Positions 48,208-58,216 of a stretch of DNA of 64,000 nt are shown here, piece after piece; position 1 is the first letter of the stretch; every line of letters starts with the position of its first letter. The stretch spans positions 34,351-98,350 of the forward strand of contig CANIBP010000015.1 of the NCBI GenBank assembly GCA_947466075.1, read 5' to 3'. This stretch comes from Verrucomicrobiaceae bacterium (GTDB lineage: Bacteria > Verrucomicrobiota > Verrucomicrobiia > Verrucomicrobiales > Verrucomicrobiaceae). The notes beneath the pieces were generated by a model that saw nothing but the letters and a program-made list of their open reading frames with translations, was not told the origin of the DNA and searched no databases. A program made the position numbers and the translations under genes.

Positions 48208-49206
48208 ATGCAGAACAGCCAAGGAAGCTACGAAAAAGTTATTCTGACCATCTCCGCTATCCTCGCTATCGCGGTGTCAGTGTATTTGGTCCTCGAATCG
48301 CAAGGATTCGAGAAGAGTCTTGTGCTGGCGCAGGCGTCTTCCAGAAACGATCTAAACCCGCCTGACAAACAGTCAGTGCTGGCAGCTACCGACACCATCA
48401 AGAAAAAATACTCTTGGGTTTCACCCGTGAAACAAGGGAAGGCGGTTCCTTTGAACAAGTCTGTCTTGCTTGTCATGAAAGAGGGCAAATTGTTCGATCT
48501 GTTACTCCAAGATCAAGAGCAGATGTTCCGCCCGCCTATGACTAACATCTTTCTCACGGGCGATTTGACCAAAAACCCTCCCGAATCACAGCTTCCCAAT
48601 CTTTATTCCCCGAATGTGGGTGATCTGGATGCCGACGACGACGGATTTTCAAACTTAGAAGAGTTTAATGCCAAAACGGATCCACGGGACGCCACCAAGA
48701 TGCCCCCGTTTACGAACAAACTGGTGCTTAGAAAGCGAATCAGCCATGACTACATTCTCATGCTGAAAGGGGGAAGCGACGGCACTTTTCAAATTCAGCG
48801 CTTAGTGCCAACTAAGGGCAGTGTCTTCAAGCCGCTTAATGAAGAATTTGGTTTCGACAAGGGGGTGAACCGTTTCAAGCTACTTTCTGCGCAAAAGCAG
48901 ACTGTTCAGCATCCTACCCTCGGCCCTATGGATGCCTTTGTGGTCAAGGTGCTGGATTTGTCCACGAAGACGGAATTCGAATTGACACAGGGAAAAGAAA
49001 AAAACTTGGCCGAGTATGAGGCTGAACTCGAGTTTCTCTGGAAAAAGCGCCAAATCATTCCCGGGGTCAAAGAGGGTAAGACTTTCCAACTTCCAGGTCT
49101 TGGTCTTACCTATCACATCCTGAAACTGGAAGAAAGTAAGGCGGTCATCGCGCCGGACAAAAATGGTAAGCCCTCACTGCAAACTGTTGAAATTAAGCAG
49201 GGCTGA
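48208..49206 (+). CDS. Amuc_1099 family pilus-like protein (PilP position)
   Basis: 332 residues. A membrane anchor near the N-terminus (about 10-30, VILTISAILAIAVSVYLVLE) leads to a mostly beta-rich exported part. Around residues 138-163 lies a calcium-loop motif, LDADDDGFSNLEEFNAKTDP, of the thrombospondin-3 type. The position between PilO-like and secretin genes is that of PilP, which docks the inner complex to the secretin; the sequence itself is too different to prove this. Its lipoprotein Cys is absent. Confidence 0.82.
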   Translation: MQNSQGSYEKVILTISAILAIAVSVYLVLESQGFEKSLVLAQASSRNDLNPPDKQSVLAATDTIKKKYSWVSPVKQGKAVPLNKSVLLVMKEGKLFDLLLQDQEQMFRPPMTNIFLTGDLTKNPPESQLPNLYSPNVGDLDADDDGFSNLEEFNAKTDPRDATKMPPFTNKLVLRKRISHDYILMLKGGSDGTFQIQRLVPTKGSVFKPLNEEFGFDKGVNRFKLLSAQKQTVQHPTLGPMDAFVVKVLDLSTKTEFELTQGKEKNLAEYEAELEFLWKKRQIIPGVKEGKTFQLPGLGLTYHILKLEESKAVIAPDKNGKPSLQTVEIKQG

Positions 49207-49312
49207 GAATCTTTCATTTTTTTTGCTATCTCACAAAATTTATCTCGCCAAGGCTCGCCCATATCTGCTAAGTAATCTCTCATTACCTCAAAAAAACGCT
49301 GTTAGTTTGCTT

Positions 49313-51934
49313 ATGATCCATCACCCCCGTCTGGTTCTCCACCTTTCCCTCGTTGTCTTGACATCGGCATCGCCGCAAATCATGGCCCAAAGTTCCGTTT
49401 CGGGAATGGCCAACCGCGAAATTGCCCGACGCTACGCCCGCATTGAAGATGCTCGTACTGCCATGGACCGCGGTGACAAATTCTTCAGCGAAGGAGATTA
49501 TGACGGTGCACTGGGTTTATACAAAACCGCCATTGATGACGTTCCTCCTAATGCTCCACTGGCCCGTGATTGGCTTGGTCTTGCCCAGCTTAAGCATGCA
49601 GATTGTAGCGTTGTGGTCGCACGTGAACGTGCCAAAGCAGGTAATTATAAAGAGGCGCGCACGCTACTAGAAGGCGCAATGCTTTCAGTGCCGGGACACA
49701 AGGGGGCATCTTCTTTCTTGAAACAGCTTGAAGATCCAGATCGCTGGCCTCCGGCGCTCACCCCTGAACATGTGGAAAATGTGGGTAAAGTGAAGACGGG
49801 TCTATTGCTTGCAAACAGCTCAGTTGAAATTGGGAACTACGATACGGCCATTACTCAGTATCAGGACGTACTTCGTTCAGATCCATACAACAGTGCGGCA
49901 CGCCGTGGTATGGAAAATGCCGAGCGCAAACGGATGGAGTATTTTAAAGCTGCATTTGACCACCAACGTGCCAAAATGCTTTCAGCGGTGGACGAGGCTT
50001 GGGAAGATAAAGTGCCGGTCCAAGGTCAAGCGGTTGTCTTTGATTATGGAATGGGACGCAGCCCTGGTGCCTATTTGACGGAGAAGATGAATAAAATCAT
50101 TTTCCCCACAGTATCGTTTCAAGGAGCCACGATTGAAGAAGCTATCGAATACCTGAGGGTCAAAAGCCGTGATTTGGACACCTTCACCGATGCTTCTGGG
50201 GTTAAAGGCATTAACATCATCCTCCGCACCGGCGATGCTCCAAGCAACGCCTCGATCAGTCTTGATTTGAAGGATGTTCCGATGTCTGAAGCGCTACGTT
50301 ACGTCACTGAACTTGCGCAGATGAAATTCAAAGTAGAGGCACATGCTATTCTCGTGGTACCGCTTTCTGAAAATGCCAGCGAGTTGTACACACGTAGCTA
50401 CCGCGTTCCCCCAGATTTCTTGAGTTCAGGTGGTGGGGATGCGGGTGGTGCCGCTGCTCCTGCTGCTCCAGCGGATCCTTTTGCTGCTGGTGGTGGTGCC
50501 GCCGCTGGTGGTGGTGGTTTGATTGCTAGAAAAACAGCAAAACAAATCTTGGAAGGGTCTGGAATTACTTTCGCTGATGGTGCCTCAGCCAGCTATAACC
50601 CAGCTACCTCTCAGTTGGTGGTCAGAAACACGCAGCCCAATCTGGATTTGGTCGAAGCTCTGGTGGAATCCATCACCAAAACCGCACCCAAGATGGTAGT
50701 CATCACCTCCAAGTTCGTCGAAGTGACCCAGAAAAACACTGAGGAACTTGGGTTCGATTGGCTGCTAGGAGGTGTTGGTGTCAACGCCAATAATGTGTTC
50801 CTTGGTGGTGGTAGTGCTGGCAACGGAACGCCTGTTACAGCTGCCAATTATCCGTTTCAATCCAATCTTGCTACTAAGGCCATCGACAACGGTGCGACGC
50901 CTCCGGTCACGATTTATCCCTCGTTACCTATCAATGCCGCTTTTGCTGGCGCTCTACCTGTGGGGATTACCACGCCAATTCCTACAGGCAATGGCCCTAT
51001 TTCATCAGGATTGCGCACAGGCAACTATGCCCTCAGCAATAACAGCATCGATAATCTTCTGTCCACCGGTTCAACCACTGGCACCTCTCAGGTGGCTCCT
51101 GGCATCTTCTCAGCTGCTGGGATTTTCACCGATCCTCAGTTCCAAACCGTCATTCGCGGCTTGAGCCAGAAAAAAGGCGTCGATCTGATGAGCGCTCCCA
51201 GTGTCACCACCAAGAGTGGTACACGGGCCACCATGGAAGTGACCCGCGAGTTTATCTATCCCACAGAATTTGATCCCCCTCAATTACCGCAGTCCGGTGG
51301 TGGCGGTGGTGGTGGCGGCGGCGGTGGTACTACTCAGGTTACTTTGATCGCGACACCCACGACACCCACCGCCTTTGAAATGCGTCAAACGGGCGTTCGG
51401 CTTGAGGCTGAACCGACGGTCGGTGCAGATGGCAACACCATCGAATTGACTCTAGCTCCTGAGGTGGTGGAGTTTGATGGGTTCATTAATTATGGCTCTC
51501 CGATTTATTCTCCAGCGAGTCAGAACATTGCCGCATTGACCCTTCAAACTGCTGCCAACGTAACCCAACAAATTCTGGTGCCGATCAGTCAACCTGAGCG
51601 ACTCATCACCCCCAACGTCATCAATCAGCCGATTTTCTCGGTTCGTAAGGTGACAACAGGCGTTTCGATCTGGGATGGCCAAACGGTAGCGCTTGGTGGA
51701 CTCATCCGCGAAGATGTGCAAGACGTGCAGGATAAAATCCCTATTCTTGGCGATCTTCCCTTTGTGGGCCGTCTGTTTAAAAGTGAATCGGAGCAGCACT
51801 TCAAACGTAACCTCGTGATCTTTGTCACGGCGCATTTGATCGATCCTTCCGGTCAGCGCGTTAAGAATAACGCCTCGGCTGTCGATACTGCCGGACCCGG
51901 TTCCGTGGGTACTCTGCTGCCAGCGGTGAAATAA
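49313..51934 (+). CDS. Amuc_1098 family type IV pilus secretin (PilQ-like)
   Basis: 873 residues from the ATG that gives a signal peptide (MIHHPRLVLHLSLVVLTSAS). TPR-like repeats (about 45-200: GDKFFSEGDYDGALGLYKTA) precede N-domains (ISLDLKDVPMSEALRYVTEL) and a Gly/Ala-rich linker. The secretin core (about 545-850) has VMSAPSV-type content (DLMSAPSVTTKSGTRATMEV), VALGGLIREDVQD and IPILGDLPFVGRLFKSES, the family signature. A (Gly)11 run at about 713-724 is unusual. It forms the outer-membrane ring of a pilus-like machine. A strong terminator follows. Confidence 0.92.
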   Translation: MIHHPRLVLHLSLVVLTSASPQIMAQSSVSGMANREIARRYARIEDARTAMDRGDKFFSEGDYDGALGLYKTAIDDVPPNAPLARDWLGLAQLKHADCSVVVARERAKAGNYKEARTLLEGAMLSVPGHKGASSFLKQLEDPDRWPPALTPEHVENVGKVKTGLLLANSSVEIGNYDTAITQYQDVLRSDPYNSAARRGMENAERKRMEYFKAAFDHQRAKMLSAVDEAWEDKVPVQGQAVVFDYGMGRSPGAYLTEKMNKIIFPTVSFQGATIEEAIEYLRVKSRDLDTFTDASGVKGINIILRTGDAPSNASISLDLKDVPMSEALRYVTELAQMKFKVEAHAILVVPLSENASELYTRSYRVPPDFLSSGGGDAGGAAAPAAPADPFAAGGGAAAGGGGLIARKTAKQILEGSGITFADGASASYNPATSQLVVRNTQPNLDLVEALVESITKTAPKMVVITSKFVEVTQKNTEELGFDWLLGGVGVNANNVFLGGGSAGNGTPVTAANYPFQSNLATKAIDNGATPPVTIYPSLPINAAFAGALPVGITTPIPTGNGPISSGLRTGNYALSNNSIDNLLSTGSTTGTSQVAPGIFSAAGIFTDPQFQTVIRGLSQKKGVDLMSAPSVTTKSGTRATMEVTREFIYPTEFDPPQLPQSGGGGGGGGGGGTTQVTLIATPTTPTAFEMRQTGVRLEAEPTVGADGNTIELTLAPEVVEFDGFINYGSPIYSPASQNIAALTLQTAANVTQQILVPISQPERLITPNVINQPIFSVRKVTTGVSIWDGQTVALGGLIREDVQDVQDKIPILGDLPFVGRLFKSESEQHFKRNLVIFVTAHLIDPSGQRVKNNASAVDTAGPGSVGTLLPAVK

Positions 51935-51955
51935 TATCATCAATCCTTCATGTTA

Positions 51956-52000
51956 CATCAGGCAGGACGTGCTGTAAGCATTTCCTGCCTGATGCTTTTT
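51956..52000 (+). terminator. Rho-independent terminator after the pilus-like cluster
   Basis: A perfect 12-bp stem, CATCAGGCAGGA (51956-51967) and TCCTGCCTGATG (51983-51994), with a 15-base loop is followed by CTTTTT. It lies 22 bases after the secretin stop and 21 bases before coaE, so it closes the pilus-like unit. Confidence 0.92.
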
Positions 52001-52020
52001 GCAGTCACAGTTCTCAGTAT

Positions 52021-52623
52021 ATGAAATCTTGGGTGATCACTGGTGGCATCAGCTGTGGTAAAAGTTCGCTGACGAGCCTGATGGCCCGGTTACCCACTTT
52101 AAAAGCGGTGGTTTTTTCGGCGGATGAAGCCGTAGCAGAGGAACTTCGCGATAAATCAACGGCTCAAAAACTGGCAGCCGCCTTCGGCGATGAAATGCTC
52201 TTATCTTCTGGCGCGGTGAATCGTTCTTGGCTGCGTGATGTTGCTCTGCCAGATCCATCGCTGCGCCGACGATTGGAGGACATCTTACACCCGCCAGTGG
52301 TAGCGGCGCTAGAGAAGGCTCGTTCAGCAGCCAGAACGGCTGGGGTGAATCTTTTCCTTGCGGAAGTCCCTCTGCACTATGAGATTGGATCCACAGTTTC
52401 AGCAGACTTCGTCATCGTGGTGGCTTCCAGCCGGTCGGTGCAGGTCAGGCGGATGATGGAAACCCGGAACCTAGACGAATCAACCGTTCAAAAGTTCTTG
52501 GAGGCCCAATGGCCCATCGAAGCTAAGGTTGAAAGAGCAGATGCAGTCATTTGGAATGACGGTTGTCTGGCCTCTCTCGAAGCCCAAGTGCTGACGCTGG
52601 CAAGCCCACTCTTGCAAGCATGA
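52021..52623 (+). CDS. coaE: Dephospho-CoA kinase
   Basis: 200 residues. The P-loop is ITGGISCGKSS at the N-terminus, followed by VFSADEAVAEEL (substrate Asp) and LAEVPLHYEIG, then VASSRSVQVRRMMETRNLDE in the lid, all in family order. It phosphorylates dephospho-CoA to CoA in the cytoplasm. The C-terminus is slightly short but complete. Its stop overlaps the rho start as ATGA, so both are translationally coupled. Confidence 0.9.
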   Translation: MKSWVITGGISCGKSSLTSLMARLPTLKAVVFSADEAVAEELRDKSTAQKLAAAFGDEMLLSSGAVNRSWLRDVALPDPSLRRRLEDILHPPVVAALEKARSAARTAGVNLFLAEVPLHYEIGSTVSADFVIVVASSRSVQVRRMMETRNLDESTVQKFLEAQWPIEAKVERADAVIWNDGCLASLEAQVLTLASPLLQA

Positions 52624-54050
52624 ACGACCCAACTATCGAATCCTCCGCCACTGCGGCCCCTCCTTCCGTCACTGAAACGACGGAAACAACTTCTGCCGCG
52701 TCTGCGAATCCCCAGGAAAGTCCTCCCATCGATTCTCTCCCAAAGGCTGGCGAGCAACAAAAGCCAGAAGGTGCACAGCCACCGTTTCCACAGGAGGTTT
52801 CCATCAATGATCTCCAGAACAGCACGCTGGCGGAGCTGCTGGAACTTTCGGAGACCGTCGGCTTCCGTTTGAACGCCAGCCGCACCAAGCATCAACTCAT
52901 CTACGACCTCTGTTCCTGGCTCGGAGAGCACAAGACCCGCCTCAAAGTCGAGGGTGTCCTAGAGATCGGCCTGGACAACTATGGCCTCATCCGCTTTCCA
53001 AAATATAGCTTCACACCGCTGCCTGAGGATGTCTTTGTCCCGCTGTTCCTGGTCAGGAAATTCAATCTGCGCCCTAGTCAGAGAATTGCAGGTTACGCCA
53101 AAGCACCCAAAGACCGTGACAAATACCTAGCTATCGATCGACTTACCGAAATCGAAGGCATGCACATCGAGGAATGGGAGTCCCCCGTCGAGTTCGACAA
53201 GCTGACCGCCACCTTTCCGAACAAGCGCATCATTCTGGAGACCGCCAAGCCCTGCGCTATCAGTTCCCGCATCCTCGACATTGTGGCACCACTCGGCAAA
53301 GGCCAGCGTGGCCTTATTTGCGCGCCGCCGCGTTCAGGCAAAACGGTCATTCTCAAAGACATTGCCAAATCCATCTCGCATAATCACAAGGAGATATCAC
53401 TCATCGTTCTTCTGCTTGATGAGCGGCCCGAGGAAGTCACCGATTTTGAGGAAACCGTGCAGGGCTGCGAAATCTACAGCTCTACCTTCGACGAAAGCCC
53501 CAAACGTCACAGCCAGGTTGCCGAAGTCGTTCGCGAGCGTGCCTGTCGTCTGGTCGAGATGAAAAAGGATGTCGTCATCCTGCTCGACAGCATCACGCGT
53601 CTCGCCCGCGGTTACAATGCGATGCAGGGTGGCAAAGGGGCCGTTATGTCCGGTGGCGTTGGCACCAAGGCATTGCAGAAGCCTAAAAAGTTTTTCGGAG
53701 CAGCCCGCAATGTCGAGGAAGGTGGTAGTCTGACCATCATCGCCACGGCTCTCATCGAAACTGAAAGCCGCATGGACGAAGTGATCTTTGAGGAGTTCAA
53801 AGGCACCGGCAACATGGAAGCCACACTTGATCGCGAAATTTCTGAACGCCGCATCTTCCCCGCACTGCATTTGCTCAAATCCGGCACCCGCCGCGATGAC
53901 CTGCTCTACCACCCCGACGAGTTCAAACGCATCACTCAAGTGCGCAAGCAACTTGCAGCCGTTCCTGCTGCCGAGGCGCTGGAGTTGCTCATTCGCAATA
54001 TCAACCGCACTGGGAATAACGCTGAAATCCTTCTCATGGGCCTGAAATGA
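52620..54050 (+). CDS. rho: Transcription termination factor Rho
   Basis: 476 residues from the ATG overlapping the coaE stop; a longer frame begins inside coaE. An extra N-terminus of about 60 residues is rich in Ser, Thr, Pro and Ala ([20 protein letters not shown]). The Rho N-domain (about 62-100) and the RNA-binding CSD (about 105-180) follow. The ATPase has Walker [39 protein letters not shown] and [20 protein letters not shown]. It ends transcripts by RNA translocation. The Walker A variant (R and S in place of K and A) is common outside Proteobacteria. Confidence 0.97.
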   Translation: MNDPTIESSATAAPPSVTETTETTSAASANPQESPPIDSLPKAGEQQKPEGAQPPFPQEVSINDLQNSTLAELLELSETVGFRLNASRTKHQLIYDLCSWLGEHKTRLKVEGVLEIGLDNYGLIRFPKYSFTPLPEDVFVPLFLVRKFNLRPSQRIAGYAKAPKDRDKYLAIDRLTEIEGMHIEEWESPVEFDKLTATFPNKRIILETAKPCAISSRILDIVAPLGKGQRGLICAPPRSGKTVILKDIAKSISHNHKEISLIVLLLDERPEEVTDFEETVQGCEIYSSTFDESPKRHSQVAEVVRERACRLVEMKKDVVILLDSITRLARGYNAMQGGKGAVMSGGVGTKALQKPKKFFGAARNVEEGGSLTIIATALIETESRMDEVIFEEFKGTGNMEATLDREISERRIFPALHLLKSGTRRDDLLYHPDEFKRITQVRKQLAAVPAAEALELLIRNINRTGNNAEILLMGLK

Positions 54051-55177
54051 ACGAAGCCGCATCAACCCCGGCGGACTACGAGTTCATCGACACGCCTACG
54101 CATCTCGACCAATGGGTCACGCAGATGCGGCAATGGCTTTCTGCTAGCCCGGACAAACGCTGCTGTCTCGATACCGAGGCCGACAGCCTGCACCACTACC
54201 ACGAGAAGCTCTGCCTATTGCAGGTAAACTGTGCCGGGCGCTATGCCCTCGTCGATCCTCTAGCTATTTCGGATGTCACGCCGCTGCTTGAATTGCTCGA
54301 TTCACACGAACTCTGGTTTCACGGCGCAGATTATGATCTGACGATGCTCAGGCGCACTTACGATTGGAGTCCGCGTGTAATCCGCGACACGCAGATCGCC
54401 GCACGTCTTCTCGGTGCACGCCAATTCGGCCTCGCTGCCCTGGTGAAAAATACCTTCGACATCGATCTTTGCAAAGCTTCGCAAAAAGCGGACTGGAGCC
54501 GCCGCCCACTTCCGCCGAACATGCTTTCGTATGCAGTCGATGATGTGCGCTACTTGCTCACGATCGCGGACAAATTTGTCACTCAGCTTCGGGAGAAGGG
54601 CAGGGAAGACTGGTTCCATCAAAGCTGCCGTGAGTTGCAGGCAGATGTCGCTGCGCGTGACAATGCTCAGCGCGAGGATCCTTGGCGTGTGCAGGGCTGC
54701 GGTCGTCTGCATCCCAAAGGGTTGGCCGTTTTGAAGGCTATGTGGGAGTGGCGTGAAGGCATCGCGAAGGAACGCGACACTCCGTGCTTCAAAATCATGT
54801 CGAACAAACAGATGGTCGCCTATGCGGAGCAGTTCGAGGTCGATCAGTCGCTCAATCCTCCCAATGGCTGGCGTCCGCGTTGGAAAAAAGAGTTCCATGA
54901 CATCGTGGCCACCGTGATCGCATCCCCATCTTCCGATTGGCCGGCGCGGGCAAAAAAGGTCAAAGGCCGTCTCAGTGACACTCAACGCGACCAGATCGAC
55001 AAGCTCTGTGCCCACCGTGAAAAAGTGGCCCAAGAGCTGGAGATCGAGCCGTCGCTGCTTGGATCACGCAGCACCATTGAAGAACTCGTCATCGACGGTA
55101 ATACTGCGAACCATCTCATGAGCTGGCAGCACGACTTGATGGCCCGTGGCCTGGAACAGGTGCTTCAGGCGGAATAA
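54047..55177 (+). CDS. rnd: Ribonuclease D
   Basis: 376 residues. The DEDD exonuclease domain (about 10-190) has CCLDTEADSLHHYHEKLCLL (Asp and Glu), LWFHGADYDLTML and YAVDDVRYLLTIADKF, giving the four acidic residues. An HRDC domain (about 215-295) contains GLAVLKAMWEWREGIAKERD. It trims tRNA and other small RNA 3' ends. Its start overlaps the rho stop as ATGA, making a coaE-rho-rnd operon with two coupled junctions. It converges with the binding-protein gene, 14 bases apart. Confidence 0.93.
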   Translation: MNEAASTPADYEFIDTPTHLDQWVTQMRQWLSASPDKRCCLDTEADSLHHYHEKLCLLQVNCAGRYALVDPLAISDVTPLLELLDSHELWFHGADYDLTMLRRTYDWSPRVIRDTQIAARLLGARQFGLAALVKNTFDIDLCKASQKADWSRRPLPPNMLSYAVDDVRYLLTIADKFVTQLREKGREDWFHQSCRELQADVAARDNAQREDPWRVQGCGRLHPKGLAVLKAMWEWREGIAKERDTPCFKIMSNKQMVAYAEQFEVDQSLNPPNGWRPRWKKEFHDIVATVIASPSSDWPARAKKVKGRLSDTQRDQIDKLCAHREKVAQELEIEPSLLGSRSTIEELVIDGNTANHLMSWQHDLMARGLEQVLQAE

Positions 55178-55191
55178 ACCGCTTCGCGGCG

Positions 55192-56718
55192 CTACTTCTG
55201 CTTCAACCAGTCAGGCAGCACGATCTCGGCGCTTTTGATCGGCGCGGTGTTGCCTTTCCAGACAAAGCCTGCGCTTTCAAAGCTCTCACGATGTTCGCGG
55301 AGAAAACTCAGTAGCCTGTGTCCCATCTGCTGATTCGGCGAATCATGGCGCACGGCAAAGGGTTGAACCGCCATTGACTTGTCAGCGGGCAGCGGCACCG
55401 CATCGAAGTGGGCGCTGTCCTTGTGAATGTTGATACGATACACCACTGCCGCATCCAGCGAGCCAGTGCGCATCTGGTTGACGAGAAAATCCGCCGTGGG
55501 CACCTGAGAAGAGGCATTCTTGCTCACGCTGTCCCACAAGTTCATCGACTTCAGCATCGACTTCGTGAGAAAGCCCAGCGTGGACTGTTCCGCATTGCAC
55601 AGACCAACACGCAGCCCCGGCCGTGCTAGATCGGCCAGTGTGCGGATGTTCTGTACGTTGCCCTTCGGCACAGCAATCACGATCTCCGCCTCTGTCAGGA
55701 TCACTGATTCAGGGAATTGCTTCGCTACAGGCGGCACAAAGCAAATGTCACAGGCATAATACGCGTCTGGGAATTTGGGATTACTGCTGTCGCCCATTGT
55801 TTTCATCGTCGCGCAGAGAATGCCGCAACCATTGAACACCGTCGTCATCGTGATGCCCTCGCGCGTGGCGAACTGCTGCAGCAGTTTTTCAATGGCTGTG
55901 CGGTTCACACCTCCGCTGTAAAGGATCAGATCAGGGATTGCCGCCCACTTGTCTCCCGGCACAGCTTTGAAGCCATGTTTCTGGAAAATGACGGCTCCTT
56001 TTTCAGGCGCGGCCAGGTAACGCGCGAATCGCATCGCCTCAGCTGGCTGCTGGCAGAACGACAGCACCGCTGCAGTGGCAAATTCTTCATGCTTCGCCAG
56101 CTCCGGCAGCATCACAGCCTCGAGTCCAGTGAACTGCGGCACAGTCGAGTCCCATACAATCGCCGCATCCACCGCCCCCAATGAGAGATCGGCCGCAATT
56201 TCTGTCACCGTCGGTTTCATCACGGCTGCCTTGGCTGCGAGCGCATCCCAATCACCTCCGAGCAGTTTCTTGCTCACTCGGCCAATGCTAGCCGCTTCAG
56301 GATTTGGCAGGGCCAGCTTGATCTCGGTCTTCTTGATCGCTTCCAGACTGTCGATGTGCTTGGGATTACCCTTGGCCACTGCCAGCACTGGCTTCTGTTT
56401 CACCAGTCGAAACTCCTCGCGTGTCACATCCATTTTTTTGGCATCCGCCAGCGCCCCATCGTCCGCCGTGATGAAAAGATCACCCTGCTTGGTGATTTTG
56501 AGCTGACTGAGCAGGGTTCCCGTGCCGCCATATTGCAGTCGCACCTCCGTTCCCATCTCCTTTTGATAAGCGAGGGCGATTTCTTCCACCGGCTTTTTCA
56601 ATCCCGCAGCGCAGAAGACCGTGAGCGTGCCTGAACCCTGTTTGTCAGGCTTCAACACGAACCACATCGCCGCTACGGCGACTGCCAGAAGGAGAACGAA
56701 AATGAGCTTTTTCATCAT
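55192..56718 (-). CDS. Tandem (duplicated) ModA-like solute-binding protein
   Basis: 508 residues. The N-terminal export/anchor segment (about 4-22, LIFVLLLAVAVAAMWFVL) is followed by two binding-protein domains in one chain. The first (about 30-265) has LTVFCAAGLKKPVEEIALAY, YGGTGTLLSQL and a typical hinge. The second (about 270-505) has LILYSGGVNRTAIEKLLQQF, VPKGNVQNIRTLADLARPGL and FLVNQMRTGSLDAAVVYRIN. Each looks like molybdate/sulfate-type ModA. No permease or ATPase gene lies nearby. A duplication with fusion is likely; ligands may differ between halves. Confidence 0.85.
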   Translation of the reverse strand: MMKKLIFVLLLAVAVAAMWFVLKPDKQGSGTLTVFCAAGLKKPVEEIALAYQKEMGTEVRLQYGGTGTLLSQLKITKQGDLFITADDGALADAKKMDVTREEFRLVKQKPVLAVAKGNPKHIDSLEAIKKTEIKLALPNPEAASIGRVSKKLLGGDWDALAAKAAVMKPTVTEIAADLSLGAVDAAIVWDSTVPQFTGLEAVMLPELAKHEEFATAAVLSFCQQPAEAMRFARYLAAPEKGAVIFQKHGFKAVPGDKWAAIPDLILYSGGVNRTAIEKLLQQFATREGITMTTVFNGCGILCATMKTMGDSSNPKFPDAYYACDICFVPPVAKQFPESVILTEAEIVIAVPKGNVQNIRTLADLARPGLRVGLCNAEQSTLGFLTKSMLKSMNLWDSVSKNASSQVPTADFLVNQMRTGSLDAAVVYRINIHKDSAHFDAVPLPADKSMAVQPFAVRHDSPNQQMGHRLLSFLREHRESFESAGFVWKGNTAPIKSAEIVLPDWLKQK

Positions 56719-56758
56719 GCATTGCTTGAACGTAGGATGATGTGGTCATCGCACACAT

Positions 56759-58183
56759 TTAACCAATCAATTTCTCGATCACCTGCCCGCCGAACTGCGA
56801 GAGCTGCTTGAAACGGCCAGCGTGGTAGAAGGTGAGCTTATTGTCATCCAGTCCAAGCAGCCGCAGCAGCGTGACATGCACATCACGGACATGATGCACC
56901 TCTTCGATGGCTTCCATGCCGCGGTCATCGGTGCTGCCGATGGTATGCCCGGCTTTCACACCGCCACCGGCGAACCAAACGGTCATCGCCTTCGGATTGT
57001 GATCACGACCGTAGGCGGTGCCGCCGCGTACGCCGTTGTCGGGTGTGCGGCCAAATTCACCGCACCACACGATCAGCGTGTCATCCAGCAGGCCGCGCTG
57101 CTTCAGGTCCTTGATCAGTGCCGCAATCGGCTGATCCACTTGGCGGATCAGATTGCCATGCGCTCGCTCGATGTAGTCGTGACTGTCCCAGGTGCCAGCA
57201 TAGAGCTGCACAAAGCGCACGCCTTTCTCCACCAGCTTCCGCGCTAACAAACACTTCCAACCAAAGGCATCCGTCGCATCGCTACCGATGCCGTACATGG
57301 CCTTCGTCTTCTCGTCCTCGGCGCTCAGGTCCAGCGTCTCGGGCACCTGCGTCTGCATGCGGAAAGCTAGCTCGTAATTGTTCATGCGCGCCTTCAGCTC
57401 ATCATGCCATGGATGATCACTTGCATGCTTTTGATTCAACTTCGCCAGCAGATCCAGATTGGACCGCTGATGCTCCGGCGAGATGCCCTTCGGCGGCTGC
57501 AAATCGAGAATCGGCGACCCCTTAGGCCGCAGTGGCGTGCCCTGAAACTGCGCGGGCAAATAACCATTCCCCCAGTTCGCGCTGCCGCCTTGCGGATAGC
57601 TGATTTCAGGCAGCACGATGAAGCCCGGCAAATCCTGGTTCACCGATCCAAGTCCATACGTCACCCATGAGCCAATCGCCGGATCACCGCCGAAGCGATT
57701 CCCGCAATTCATCTGATACATCGCCGTCGGATGATTCACCGAGTCCACCTGACAGCCTCTGAAGAAGCACAACTCATCCGCCACGCCGCTTAGATGCTGC
57801 CATGGCTCACTCATCCACGCACCCGACTGCCCATGCTGTGCGAACTTGAACGGCGACTTCACATAGTAGCGCTTCCCGCTCTCCATCGCCGACTTCATTT
57901 TGCCTTCTTTCGTAAACTCCTTGAGGTGCAGCTTTTCCAGCATCGGCTTCGGGTCAAAGCAGTCGATGTGGCTCGGCCCGCCCTCCATCATCAGGAAAAT
58001 GCAGTTCTTCGCCTTCGCCGGCACCTGCTGCGCCTTCGGAGCCAGAGGCCCCTTGGCCTCCGCCGCCATCAGCGACGTCAAAGCCACGCTGCCAAGCGAT
58101 GCGCCCATTCCATAAACAAATTCACGCCGCGTCGGCGCATGAAAGGCACGTGAGCCAGCACAGGGAAAGTAGGAGGAGTTCAT
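56759..58183 (-). CDS. DUF1501 family protein, Tat-exported
   Basis: 474 residues from the ATG that places a twin-arginine motif TRREFVYGMG (R19-R20) close to the N-terminus; a longer frame runs through the antitoxin gene on the other strand and is rejected. Family marks are CIFLMMEGGPSHIDCFDPKP, QLYAGTWDSHDYIER, LIVWCGEFGRTPDNGVRGG and GRDHNPKAMTVWFAGGGVKA. The usual DUF1553 partner lies upstream at 58847-61666, but a toxin-antitoxin pair on the other strand is placed between them. Function of the family is unproven. Confidence 0.9.
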   Translation of the reverse strand: MNSSYFPCAGSRAFHAPTRREFVYGMGASLGSVALTSLMAAEAKGPLAPKAQQVPAKAKNCIFLMMEGGPSHIDCFDPKPMLEKLHLKEFTKEGKMKSAMESGKRYYVKSPFKFAQHGQSGAWMSEPWQHLSGVADELCFFRGCQVDSVNHPTAMYQMNCGNRFGGDPAIGSWVTYGLGSVNQDLPGFIVLPEISYPQGGSANWGNGYLPAQFQGTPLRPKGSPILDLQPPKGISPEHQRSNLDLLAKLNQKHASDHPWHDELKARMNNYELAFRMQTQVPETLDLSAEDEKTKAMYGIGSDATDAFGWKCLLARKLVEKGVRFVQLYAGTWDSHDYIERAHGNLIRQVDQPIAALIKDLKQRGLLDDTLIVWCGEFGRTPDNGVRGGTAYGRDHNPKAMTVWFAGGGVKAGHTIGSTDDRGMEAIEEVHHVRDVHVTLLRLLGLDDNKLTFYHAGRFKQLSQFGGQVIEKLIG

Positions 58184-58216
58184 TGACAAAAGTGGATGTA
58201 ATACATAGTTTAACGC

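Noticed and set aside
56722..56758. CGTAGGATGATGTGG sequence resembling the arm of the 35695 repeat
   Set aside because: Only about 12 bases agree, there is no second arm, and it is too short to call a copy.
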